Shown: one piece after another, positions 38,686-46,366 of the stretch
How the letters are laid out: every line of letters begins with the position of its first letter
Position numbering within the stretch: position 1 is the stretch's first letter
Assembly (NCBI RefSeq): GCF_003996855.1
Contig: NZ_NRQY01000001.1
Coordinates: 1,092,881 to 1,156,880, forward strand
DNA from: Morganella morganii
GTDB lineage: Bacteria; Pseudomonadota; Gammaproteobacteria; Enterobacterales; Enterobacteriaceae
DNA length: 64,000 bases
Reading direction: 5' to 3'
Notes under the pieces: model-generated
What the model saw: only the letters and a program-made list of their open reading frames with translations
Databases searched by the model: none
Told to the model about the DNA's origin: nothing
Program-made: the position numbers and the translations under genes

Positions 38686-38907
38686 ATGAATAACGCATTT
38701 AAAACTGAAAACGATACTGAAAAACTGGCTGCGGAAGTGACCTGTTTAAAAGCACTGGTGACATATTTACTGAAGGCGGTGGGTCAGGCGGATGCCGGCC
38801 GTATTATCGTCAATATGGAACGCCAGATCAGCGAAATTGATGATGAGCATCTGGCCGGTACATTTAAAGATACCATTGCGCAGATTAAAACAGAGTACCG
38901 GAAATAA
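38686..38907 (+). CDS. yecF: YecF family protein (DUF2594)
   Basis: A 73-residue soluble helical protein. CLKALVTYLLKAVGQADAGRIIVNMERQ matches E. coli YecF, whose role is unknown. I chose ATG 38686 with GAGG seven bases upstream instead of a start four codons earlier. In E. coli yecF lies between sdiA and uvrY; neither is here. Confidence 0.88.
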   Translation: MNNAFKTENDTEKLAAEVTCLKALVTYLLKAVGQADAGRIIVNMERQISEIDDEHLAGTFKDTIAQIKTEYRK

Positions 38908-39020
38908 TTTCCGGCCTGGCAATTAATGCTGTCGGGGAATAATGCAACGAATCGCTAAAGAGAGGGTGAGCTGTTTGTGTCAGGATAACGTTCCTGTACT
39001 AAATACCCTTTTTCGTTTCT

Positions 39021-39056
39021 GTCCGCACGCTGTTATACAACGTGCGGACTTTTTTT
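39021..39056 (+). terminator. Terminator between yecF and the DUF3999 gene
   Basis: GTCCGCACG / CGTGCGGAC, nine pairs with an eleven-base loop, then seven T. It lies 115 bases after the yecF stop; the gap (38908-39020) could hold a short separate transcript, but I see no firm promoter. Confidence 0.9.
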
Positions 39057-39067
39057 ATGCTGTACAG

Positions 39068-40519
39068 CTATTTCTGTTCCGGTTTCACTTCTTTCAGCAG
39101 ACGGACAGCAAATACCCCGAGCACAGCCACTCCCGCCACCAGCACACCCCATAACAGCCAGGTTTTCCAGGCGAACGGCGGCGCGGCTTCCGGTGCCGGC
39201 AGTAACTTTGCCCCGCCCCCCAGCGTAACTACTTTTTCAGACACATCCGCCCGCGGAATGGTATCCTGGTTATTCAGGTTATTACCCGGCAGAAGCTGTG
39301 ACAGCGGTAAAAATGCCGCATTGGCATCATGCGCCCCCCACGCCAGCAGATACGGCGCGGAGCCCTGGGCGTTGAAGGTCAGATATTGTGCATATTTAAC
39401 CCCGGTGACCTTCGGCGGTGTCTCACGCCAGCTGCTGTTAATCGCCGTCAGCCGCACCTGACGGACCGGCAGATCATTCAGCCGGATGCTGCTGTTACGA
39501 TTTTCCTCATCATCCGATACCAGTGAATAAAGTACTTTGTTATCCAGCTGCAGCCAGTTTCCCTCCGTACCGCTCCGGTATTCTGCCCGTACCGGCAGAA
39601 CCGTATTTTCCTGATCAATATGAAAATCCAGGCGGCTGAGATTTTGTGTATTCGGCAGGCTGTAAATCATACTGCCGTCTGCGTCTGCTTTCGGCGCAAA
39701 GTCAAAACGGTTGACTTCCCGGCGCTCCACGGTTCGTGAACCCGTTCCTTCCGCTGTTGTGATGTGCGGTGGTGCCTGATTGTTATCCCCGGTAACGGAG
39801 AGCAGCCAGTACTTCGCCCTGCTTTCATCACCGCGGATATAGTCCGGGATTTTTATCTGCTGTGCCAGCAGTGTGTCATCGCCGGATTTCAGATCCATCA
39901 GCGGCACATCCCAGATAACCGGAGACCAGTTTTGTTTATCATCGCTGCTGAACAGTGACGCTCTGGCCTGCATATTACCGGTCTGCTGCGGCCAGTTCAG
40001 TGTGATTTCGCGCAGCGGCAGCGGAAGCTGCTGTTTATTATCCGACACCAGCAGATAGGTTTCGGTCGCCGGACGCACCAGGCTGTCCGCATTATCATTA
40101 TAGATGGTCAGTTCCGTGCCGTTATCCGCTTTCAGGCGGATTTTGCGGTTGCCGTCCTGCTCTTCCGCACGGCTTTGTGACAGAGGATAAATGACGAAAC
40201 GGACACGCGCACTTTCATCTTTTATCTGTTTTGCCGCCGTCAGTGACATCGGTACCGGTGTGCCTGTACTGTCAAAGATACGGATATCCCGCAAATCCGG
40301 CCACGCGCTGTTGAGCCAGACATTATCCGGCACTGTCAGCCGGTAAAACGGTGAATTATCTGCTCTGAGCTGTAACTCAGCCCCCTGGTTAAAATCATTC
40401 AGTGTCTTCGCCGGTGTTTCCGCCCGGGAAAACGTTGTCACCGATGCCAGCACCGCCGCCAGGAGCACTGTCCCGGTATGCCATTTACGGCGAAAAGCTG
40501 TTTTTTTACCTGTGATCAT
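39068..40519 (-). CDS. DUF3999 domain-containing membrane-anchored protein
   Basis: A 483-residue exported protein: a signal peptide (about 1-33, ending FSRA), a long periplasmic beta-rich region with discoidin-like strands (FYRLTVPDNVWLNSAWPDLRDIRIFD, SRLDFHIDQENT), and one C-terminal transmembrane helix (about 450-472, LLWGVLVAGVAVLGVFAV) with a short basic tail. Domain assignment is by overall pattern and by coupling to a DUF2339 gene, a pairing common in Gammaproteobacteria. It overlaps that gene by four bases. The function of the pair is not known; envelope or polysaccharide-related roles are guesses. Confidence 0.82.
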   Translation of the reverse strand: MITGKKTAFRRKWHTGTVLLAAVLASVTTFSRAETPAKTLNDFNQGAELQLRADNSPFYRLTVPDNVWLNSAWPDLRDIRIFDSTGTPVPMSLTAAKQIKDESARVRFVIYPLSQSRAEEQDGNRKIRLKADNGTELTIYNDNADSLVRPATETYLLVSDNKQQLPLPLREITLNWPQQTGNMQARASLFSSDDKQNWSPVIWDVPLMDLKSGDDTLLAQQIKIPDYIRGDESRAKYWLLSVTGDNNQAPPHITTAEGTGSRTVERREVNRFDFAPKADADGSMIYSLPNTQNLSRLDFHIDQENTVLPVRAEYRSGTEGNWLQLDNKVLYSLVSDDEENRNSSIRLNDLPVRQVRLTAINSSWRETPPKVTGVKYAQYLTFNAQGSAPYLLAWGAHDANAAFLPLSQLLPGNNLNNQDTIPRADVSEKVVTLGGGAKLLPAPEAAPPFAWKTWLLWGVLVAGVAVLGVFAVRLLKEVKPEQK

Positions 40520-43200
40520 CCGTTATTTTCCTTATTATTCTGTATATCAGTGCCCGTCTTCGGCGGTAACGGCGAGAAATATCCCACAACCAGGATCAGC
40601 AGAGCCACCCCGATAAATGCGCCGGCTCTGGCAAGCCCGCTGCTCTGGTTCATATCAACCACAAAGAGTTTAAGAATCACCACAGCAAAGATAACCGCAC
40701 CGGCCAGCCACAGATGGCGTTTATGCCGGCGGGTTGCGGTTGTCATCAGGATCACGGCTGTCAGTGCCCAGACAATCGCCAGTGTGGTCTGGATAAGGCG
40801 GGATTGCAGCAACGCAGCCGCCGTCCAGGCGGTGCCGTCCGCAAAGGCCAGTGCGCGGATCAAAATACCGTTCGCCCACCAGATGCCAAGCCCCGCGATA
40901 ACAATACCCAGCCCGCGCACCACATCCGCCCGGAAACGGACTTTCGGTGTGGTCCGTATCAGTGCATCACGCAGACACCACAGGGCGGCAAGACCAAACA
41001 GCCCGGCTTCATCCAGCGGATTCAGCAGCGGGACATACTGCCAGAGTGACAGCTGACCATCCTGCATATTGCCGGCAAACAGCCCCAGCCCCAGCAATAC
41101 TGCCAGCGGATACGCACTCTGCCAGTACAGTACGGCGTGGTTGCCCATCGGCGGCCAGCGCAGACGCTGCATAGCATAGAGCACGAAAAAGACGCCGCAT
41201 GCCGCCAGCACCGCAATAAAGTAAGCCCACTCCTCCATGCCCCACGGCAACTGAGTTTCCGCCCATATCACTTCAGCGGCGACCAGACCGATAACTGTCC
41301 AGAGTGCCGCACCGTGCATCAGATTGCTGACAATACGCGGTGCCTGTTCCGGCAGCAGCCGGATAAAGGTGATCATACTGCTGATGATCAGTATCCAGAT
41401 AAAGCCGCCGTACAGCGAACCGGCCGGATGTGTTCCGGCAAAAATATAGCCGCACAGCATCAGCAGGCTCACTATCCACAACGCGCTGATGCAGTAATAC
41501 AGCTGAGTCCACTGCACTTTGCGGGCCAGGAAGAACCAGCTCCAGACTGAGATCACAAGCCCGGTCAGCACATATTCCTCACCGGACAGCAATTCACCGG
41601 CCGGTGATAACCACGGCAGCATCCGCAGCCACGAGAGCCAGGTGATCATGGCAGGGATAATCAGCAGTCCGGAAATCAGTTTGCTGCGGCTCATCAGGCG
41701 GAAATGGTGATGGAACGCCCCGGCGAGCAGCAGCCCAGTCCACTGGAAGATATACATCCAGGTACTTTGTTCAGACCACCAGATAAAGTCCATGCTGTAA
41801 AGCAGAGAGGCAAACCCGAGCAGCACCAGCCCGGTGGCACTCCAGCCGACAATCCGCTGTTTTTGCAGACAGGCAAACCACAATATCGCCAGCCCTTCAA
41901 TCGTCCAGGCCACCGAGGTCCACTGCGGCGACAGCGCCATCGGCACCGCCAGTGAAATAAAACCGATACTGAGCAGCAGGAAACCGAGCGACAGGCGTTG
42001 CCCGTCAGCGCGGAATCGGCGCAGACTGACCACTGTGAGCAGAAGATAGAGCAACCCGAAGGCCAGTGATGACATTGCGGTACCGAGATAAAACGGCTCC
42101 GTAATGGCATATTGCAGGGAAAACGCCAGTACCGGCGGCGCAAACAGCAGCACGGAGTCCACCATCAGCTGTTTTCGTCCGTCGTCTGTGAGGACATGAT
42201 GGCGGGCATACTGCTGGGTCATCAGCCCGTAGACCACCAGGTTCAGAATAATAAAGATCTGGCAGCTCAGATAATATTCCGGCCGGTAATTGTCCGCACC
42301 CCAGATCACGCCGACCACAAAGGTAAAGGTGAAACCGGCAATATTCAGCACCCGCCAGCCCTGCCAGTAGTTCATGACCAGGATGGAGACGGAGAGCATC
42401 AGATAATAGGAGAACAGCGCGATATAGTTACCGCTGCCGGTAGAAAGCAGCACCGGGGCTGCATAACCGCCAATCACCGCCAGAACCGCCAGACTGACGG
42501 CGTTTTGTATCACCGCAAAGAAAACCGACGCCAGGCAGATAACTACCATCAGTGCCAGCGCAAAGGTCAGCGGCAGGAACTGGTAGAGCTTATAGGCGGC
42601 AAATATCGTGATATAAAACGCGCCGAGGCTGCCGCCCTGGACTATCAGGCTGTACAGCCGGTTTTTATGGCGGACACTCCAGCCGACAACAAAGAGCGTC
42701 ACGGACAAGATTGCCGAGCCGATCAGGCGGACTTCCGGTGTCAGGATATTATTTTCGATACTGAATTTCAGCAGATATGAGAGGCCGATAAATAACAGCA
42801 GAATACCGATTTTGGCCGGCAGATTACCGTTAAGCAGCCATTCGAGAATATTGGCCGCCGGGCTTTTCCGCTCTGCCGCTGCATTATCCGCCGAGAACGG
42901 CATTGCAGCCACTGCGATAACAGGATCAGGCTCCGGTTCAGGTTCCGGTTCATATTGCACTTCCGGATACGGCTGCACCGTGATCGTATCGGGCAGCGCA
43001 ACAGCCTGAATGGCGGATTTCACCACCGGCTGCCCCCCGGTCAGTGTATCCAGCTCCCGGCGCAGTGATTCCGTTTCCTCCGTCAGAATACTGACCTGCA
43101 TCCTCAGCTGTGTTGTGCGCCGCAGCGCCGCAACCGCAATCAACAGCGTCACAACAATGAGCGCCACCAGCACAAAACCCCAGAAGAGTAATGAATCCAT
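40516..43200 (-). CDS. DUF2339 domain-containing large membrane protein
   Basis: An 894-residue inner-membrane protein. Residues 1-25 form a first transmembrane helix, about 26-110 a coiled/proline-rich cytoplasmic or periplasmic segment with a Glu-Pro repeat (EPEPEPEPDP near residue 85), and about 115-880 some 24-26 hydrophobic segments. WLLNGNLPAKIGILLLFIGLSYLLKF at the first core helix is typical of DUF2339. It is translated ahead of the DUF3999 gene as an ATGA-coupled pair. No enzymatic motif is visible. Function unknown. Confidence 0.85.
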   Translation of the reverse strand: MDSLLFWGFVLVALIVVTLLIAVAALRRTTQLRMQVSILTEETESLRRELDTLTGGQPVVKSAIQAVALPDTITVQPYPEVQYEPEPEPEPDPVIAVAAMPFSADNAAAERKSPAANILEWLLNGNLPAKIGILLLFIGLSYLLKFSIENNILTPEVRLIGSAILSVTLFVVGWSVRHKNRLYSLIVQGGSLGAFYITIFAAYKLYQFLPLTFALALMVVICLASVFFAVIQNAVSLAVLAVIGGYAAPVLLSTGSGNYIALFSYYLMLSVSILVMNYWQGWRVLNIAGFTFTFVVGVIWGADNYRPEYYLSCQIFIILNLVVYGLMTQQYARHHVLTDDGRKQLMVDSVLLFAPPVLAFSLQYAITEPFYLGTAMSSLAFGLLYLLLTVVSLRRFRADGQRLSLGFLLLSIGFISLAVPMALSPQWTSVAWTIEGLAILWFACLQKQRIVGWSATGLVLLGFASLLYSMDFIWWSEQSTWMYIFQWTGLLLAGAFHHHFRLMSRSKLISGLLIIPAMITWLSWLRMLPWLSPAGELLSGEEYVLTGLVISVWSWFFLARKVQWTQLYYCISALWIVSLLMLCGYIFAGTHPAGSLYGGFIWILIISSMITFIRLLPEQAPRIVSNLMHGAALWTVIGLVAAEVIWAETQLPWGMEEWAYFIAVLAACGVFFVLYAMQRLRWPPMGNHAVLYWQSAYPLAVLLGLGLFAGNMQDGQLSLWQYVPLLNPLDEAGLFGLAALWCLRDALIRTTPKVRFRADVVRGLGIVIAGLGIWWANGILIRALAFADGTAWTAAALLQSRLIQTTLAIVWALTAVILMTTATRRHKRHLWLAGAVIFAVVILKLFVVDMNQSSGLARAGAFIGVALLILVVGYFSPLPPKTGTDIQNNKENNG

Positions 43201-43422
43201 GTTTATCCTGTTTTTTAGTCTTTAACTCAGAGTACAGACAATTTTTAATTTCCGTTATCTCACATACTGCCTGTTATGCTGCTAAAAATCCGGTGAATAA
43301 ATCCGGCCGGAAGACAAATGCCATAAAATGCTGCTTCATCCCGTTAATCCGTTGTTAAAACACCACCAATACCGGCAGATACACATGTTTTAACTGAAAA
43401 TCATTTTCCCGGATTTTAAATA
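43201..43422. other. Non-coding stretch upstream of the DUF2339 gene
   Basis: AT-rich; should contain the DUF2339 promoter on the minus strand. No gene or clear structure seen. The rest of the 720-base gap holds the small units listed next. Confidence 0.4.
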
Positions 43423-43467
43423 TTGACTGTTATCACAAAAAGAGGCAATTTTGGGATACAGATCACA
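43423..43467 (+). promoter_or_regulatory. FNR-like and CRP-like motifs before a small ORF
   Basis: TTGAC-TGTT-ATCAC at 43423-43436 matches the FNR consensus TTGAT-N4-ATCAA at eight of ten positions. TGGGA-N6-TCACA at 43452-43467 matches the CRP consensus at nine of ten. An FNR centre at 43429.5 would put a class II start near 43471. These are motif matches only. Confidence 0.45.
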
Positions 43468-43487
43468 ACAATATAAGGACACTTACT

Positions 43488-43574
43488 ATGCGATTTTTAG
43501 CCCGCTTCTTAAAAGAGTTAGATAACGTCACCGCGTCCTTCTGTGTGGTCGCGTTTTACCGGAACCGCCTCTGA
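43488..43574 (+). CDS. Candidate 28-residue small protein
   Basis: ATG 43488 with AAGGA eight bases upstream opens a 28-codon frame starting MRFLARFLKELDNV and ending FYRNRL. The N-terminal 12 residues would form a basic amphipathic helix (R2, R6, K9 against F3, L4, F7, L8), as in membrane-associated microproteins. Size, helix and the FNR/CRP-like sites in front recall AzuC of E. coli, but the sequence similarity is weak and I do not claim orthology. No clear terminator follows directly. Translation is unproven. Confidence 0.45.
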   Translation: MRFLARFLKELDNVTASFCVVAFYRNRL

Positions 43575-43654
43575 CTGACAGACTGAGCATTTTTTTGGCT
43601 GCATCGTTTCAAATCAAATTTAGTTTAAATGTTAAATTTAATTTGTGAGAAAGA

Positions 43655-43682
43655 TTGACACTTATCAACAAAGTGCTAAAGT
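43655..43682 (+). promoter_or_regulatory. Sigma-70 promoter of a short transcription unit
   Basis: TTGACA at 43655-43660 and TAAAGT at 43677-43682, 16 bases apart; expected start near 43689. It serves either a small RNA of about 155 bases ending at the 43818 terminator, or the peptide at 43726. Confidence 0.65.
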
Positions 43683-43725
43683 TATGTCATCGAATTGTGA
43701 GAACGCAATAAACAAGAACGCAATT

Positions 43726-43797
43726 ATGTTACCTGCAATAAAAAATATAAGACGCTTTATCTCAGAGTTCAATAAAATCGCCCGTATTATATTCTGA
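43726..43797 (+). CDS. Candidate 23-residue basic peptide or small RNA
   Basis: Within the promoter-terminator unit, ATG 43726 opens 23 codons beginning MLPAIKNIRRF and ending ARIIF; an in-frame ATG at 43684 (37 codons) lies before the expected transcript start. The peptide is strongly basic and amphipathic, without acidic residues except one Glu, as in small membrane-active or type I toxin-like peptides. The ribosome site (CAAGAA) is weak, so the unit may instead be a non-coding RNA. Confidence 0.35.
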   Translation: MLPAIKNIRRFISEFNKIARIIF

Positions 43798-43817
43798 AGA
43801 TAAACGCACATCGTTTC

Positions 43818-43847
43818 AGGCTCCCTATGCGGAGCCTTATTTTTTTC
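43818..43847 (+). terminator. Terminator before hemB
   Basis: AGGCTCC / GGAGCCT, loop CTATGC, then TATTTTTTT. It closes the short unit and separates it from hemB. Confidence 0.9.
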
Positions 43848-43924
43848 TGCGCTGTACCCCATCCTGCACTGAAAGGTTTATACTGAGCGCATTATTTTTT
43901 ATGAAATAAGGTGCAACTGTCGTT

Positions 43925-44899
43925 ATGCAACATGACATCCAGCGTCTCAGAAGAATTCGTCAGACCCCGCAGATGCGTGATCTGTTCAGGGAAACCTCAT
44001 TAAGCCTCAATGATCTCGCGTTACCGATTTTTGTCGAAGAAGGCGCCGGTAACTATAAAGCCATCGACAGCATGCCGGGCGTTATGCGTATTCCGGAAAA
44101 ACGTCTTGCCTATGAAATCGAACGTATCGCCAAAGCCGGTATCAAATCCGTGATGACATTCGGTGTTTCGCATCATCTGGATGCAAGCGGCAGTGATGCC
44201 TGGGCGGAAGATGGCCTGGTTGCCCGGATGTCCCGTATCTGTAAAGAGACCGTGCCTGAAATGGTGGTGATGTCCGATACCTGCTTCTGTGAATACACCA
44301 GCCACGGGCACTGCGGCGTGGTGCATGACGGCGTGGTGGATAACGATGAAACCCTGCATAATCTCGGATTACAGGCAGTGGTTGCCGCACAGGCAGGTGC
44401 TGATTTTATCGCACCATCTGCTGCTCAGGACGGCCAGGTGCGGGCTATCCGTCTGGCGCTGGATGCCGCCGGGTTCCATCAGACCGGGATTGTTTCCTAC
44501 TCCACCAAATTTGCCTCTGCCCTTTACGGCCCGTTCCGTGATGCCGCCGGCTCCTGTCTGAAAGGTGATCGCAAGACCTATCAGATGGACCCGATGAACC
44601 GCCGTGAGGCCATCCGTGAATCCCTGATCGATGAGCAGGAAGGTGCGGATATGCTGATGGTCAAACCGGCCGGGGCTTATCTGGATATTCTGCGTGATGT
44701 GCGCGAGCGTTCAAACCTGCCGCTGGCCGCCTATCAGGTGAGCGGCGAATACGCGATGATCAAACTGGCCGCACAGGCCGGTGCTATTGATGAAACCCGC
44801 GTAGCACTGGAAACGCTGGGCTCAATCAAGCGCGCCGGAGCCGATTTAATCTTCAGTTATTTTGCCCTGAGTCTGGCAGAGAATAAGATCTTGAGCTGA
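43925..44899 (+). CDS. hemB: Delta-aminolevulinic acid dehydratase (porphobilinogen synthase)
   Basis: Joins two 5-aminolevulinate molecules to porphobilinogen in haem synthesis. The 324 residues contain the zinc-binding cysteines in [14 protein letters not shown] (about residues 119-132), the first Schiff-base lysine in [15 protein letters not shown] and the second in [14 protein letters not shown]. Length equals E. coli HemB (324). AAGGTG precedes the ATG. Monocistronic. Confidence 0.98.
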   Translation: MQHDIQRLRRIRQTPQMRDLFRETSLSLNDLALPIFVEEGAGNYKAIDSMPGVMRIPEKRLAYEIERIAKAGIKSVMTFGVSHHLDASGSDAWAEDGLVARMSRICKETVPEMVVMSDTCFCEYTSHGHCGVVHDGVVDNDETLHNLGLQAVVAAQAGADFIAPSAAQDGQVRAIRLALDAAGFHQTGIVSYSTKFASALYGPFRDAAGSCLKGDRKTYQMDPMNRREAIRESLIDEQEGADMLMVKPAGAYLDILRDVRERSNLPLAAYQVSGEYAMIKLAAQAGAIDETRVALETLGSIKRAGADLIFSYFALSLAENKILS

Positions 44900-44923
44900 T
44901 TGTACAAAAGCTCATGCTGATAA

Positions 44924-45033
44924 GCCTGTGGTAACGGGCAGGTCAACGAAAAGCATGCGCGTCACGGATGACGCGCCTGAGCGCACACGGATGTGTTTAC
45001 AGCGACTTTTCGTTTTGCCCGTTGCCGTCAGGC
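44924..45033. repeat. 110-base imperfect inverted repeat with two inner hairpins (MITE-like or structured RNA)
   Basis: The outer arms 44924-44953 and 45006-45033 pair over most of their length: GCCTG at the ends, AACGGGCA / TGCCCGTT in the middle, and CGAAAAG / CTTTTCG inside. Between them are two stem-loops that share the core CACGGATG: a perfect eight-pair GCGCGTCA / TGACGCGC with loop CGGA (44957-44976), and ACAC / GTGT with loop GGAT (44985-44996). It lies between the convergent hemB and yeaO genes and encodes no protein. No target-site duplication is evident. Confidence 0.7.
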
Positions 45034-45055
45034 GCAAACACCGGACTTACAGACT

Positions 45056-45409
45056 TCACTTTTTATTCTTTTCTTCCAGAAATGCCTTCAGCACTTTTGC
45101 CTGGTTATGCTCTTTATCTTTTGCCGCAAACAGCAGTGTCAGATTGCCCTGCACAGCTTTGGCCACCAGCGGTTGCCAGCTTTGCGGCCTGCTTTCCAGT
45201 TCCTCACGATAACGCCGTTCAAACTCAGCAAACTGATCACTGTTCGCGTGGAACCACTTACGTAATTCTGTATCCGGCGCAACATCCTTATTCCATTCAT
45301 CATAGTTCAGATCGGTTTTTTTAATGCCGCGCGGCCACAACCGGTCAACCAGCACACGGTAACCGTCACTTTCCGCGACCTCATCATAAACCCGTTTGCA
45401 GAAAATCAT
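45056..45409 (-). CDS. yeaO: DUF488 family protein YeaO
   Basis: A 117-residue soluble protein. CKRVYDEVAESDGYRVLVDRLWPRGIKKTDL is the DUF488 signature and matches E. coli YeaO, with TLLFAAKDKEHNQA near the C-terminus. The biochemical role is unknown. Its ATG overlaps the ogt stop (ATGA), so the two are co-translated; this pairing with a DNA repair gene may hint at a stress role. Confidence 0.92.
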   Translation of the reverse strand: MIFCKRVYDEVAESDGYRVLVDRLWPRGIKKTDLNYDEWNKDVAPDTELRKWFHANSDQFAEFERRYREELESRPQSWQPLVAKAVQGNLTLLFAAKDKEHNQAKVLKAFLEEKNKK

Positions 45410-45921
45410 ATTGCGGCTCCTTTAATTTGTTTTTCATGAGTCAGTAACCAGGCTTTGCGGTCAGTTCCTCCGGCATAACCGGTCAGTTCACCATTTTTAC
45501 CTGTAACCCGGTGGCACGGCACCAGTACTGAAACCGGATTCATGCCATTTGCCCGCCCGACAGCCCGGACAGCACGCGGGCAGGATAGCGACTCAGCCAG
45601 CATACTGTAAGTAACCGTACAGCCAAACGGCACGGACAGTAATGCATCCCAGACTTTTTGCTGAAAAGGCGTTCCCGGCAGCACCAGCGGAACCGTAAAT
45701 TCTGTCCGTTTACCGGCAAAATAGTCATGAAGTTGTGTCTCCAGCAGTATCAGATGAGGATGATTTTCGTCTGTCACCGCCATTTTCAGCCGGGCAGAAA
45801 CCAGCTGTAAGGTATCTTCACGGCGGTTGTCCTCAAAAAATTCCAGAAAACAGACACCCTGTTCCGTTGCAGCTGCTGACATATCACCCAGTACCGTACT
45901 GATTTGTGTACGAGATATCAT
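45406..45921 (-). CDS. ogt: Methylated-DNA--protein-cysteine methyltransferase
   Basis: A 171-residue suicide repair protein that removes O6-alkyl groups from guanine. The acceptor cysteine is in VLVPCHRVTGKNGELTGYAGG, with the DNA-binding helix CPRAVRAVGRANGMNP before it. No N-terminal Ada regulatory domain, so Ogt type. ATG 45921 is preferred to a TTG one codon upstream. First gene of an ogt-yeaO pair. Confidence 0.93.
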   Translation of the reverse strand: MISRTQISTVLGDMSAAATEQGVCFLEFFEDNRREDTLQLVSARLKMAVTDENHPHLILLETQLHDYFAGKRTEFTVPLVLPGTPFQQKVWDALLSVPFGCTVTYSMLAESLSCPRAVRAVGRANGMNPVSVLVPCHRVTGKNGELTGYAGGTDRKAWLLTHEKQIKGAAI

Positions 45922-45984
45922 CAAAATTCCTTTATTTTCTATGGACCGTTGTCAGATGTACTGTTTTCTTTACGAAATTGTCTG

Positions 45985-46042
45985 TTTTTTGAGTTAAAAT
46001 TGATTTTATTATGCTCAACTTTTTTTGAGTTAAAACTTGATT
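45985..46042. repeat. Tandem 21-base direct repeats upstream of a small ORF
   Basis: TTTTTTGAGTTAAAATTGATT (45985-46005) recurs as a copy with one extra base at 46020-46042, about 36 bases apart. The second copy supplies the -35 element of the next promoter, so the repeats could be regulator sites. Confidence 0.6.
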
Positions 46043-46065
46043 GAACTCACACTAATGAGTAAAGT
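46037..46065 (+). promoter_or_regulatory. Promoter of the small ORF at 46170
   Basis: TTGATT at 46037-46042 and TAAAGT at 46060-46065 with 17-base spacing. The predicted leader of about 100 bases contains a hairpin GATACAG / CTGTATC at 46076-46097. Confidence 0.65.
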
Positions 46066-46169
46066 ACATCCCAGCGATACAGCACATTCACTGTATCAGC
46101 TTAGATTAACAGATAAACACGTTCACCTGAGTATTGAACATTATTTTCAGAAATAATGGAGGAATTGTT

Positions 46170-46256
46170 ATGGCTAAATTAATTAAATCCACAAAAACAA
46201 CTTTCGATCGTATTACCACAGCAGTTATGACAATTTCTGTACCGCACTTCTTTTAA
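46170..46256 (+). CDS. Candidate 28-residue small protein with its own promoter and terminator
   Basis: ATG 46170 with an excellent ribosome site (GGAGG, seven bases upstream) opens 28 codons beginning MAKLIKSTKTTFDR and ending ISVPHFF. A basic N-terminal half (four Lys, one Arg) is followed by a short hydrophobic part (ITTAVMTISV). The unit is complete: direct repeats, promoter, structured leader, peptide, terminator at 46303. Codons are AT-rich compared with neighbours. I know no homologue. In E. coli htpX follows prc here; this unit occupies that place. Confidence 0.6.
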   Translation: MAKLIKSTKTTFDRITTAVMTISVPHFF

Positions 46257-46302
46257 TTAAGACGCGATAAATTGCCGGTGTCGCTGTTATTTATGCGGCA
46301 CA

Positions 46303-46339
46303 AAAAAAATCGACAGCTAAAATGCTGTCGATTTTTTTT
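46303..46339. terminator. Bidirectional terminator between the small ORF and prc
   Basis: AAATCGACAGC / GCTGTCGATTT with a six-base loop and long A and T tracts on the two sides. Confidence 0.95.
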
Positions 46340-46366
46340 ATTGGTGCTATTCCGTAAGATAACCGT

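Noticed and set aside
38915..39056. Possible RprA-like small RNA after yecF (shared CAACGAAT-GCT word)
   Set aside because: Only a short word is shared; the rpoS-pairing part and terminator stem of RprA are not present. Kept only as a terminator.
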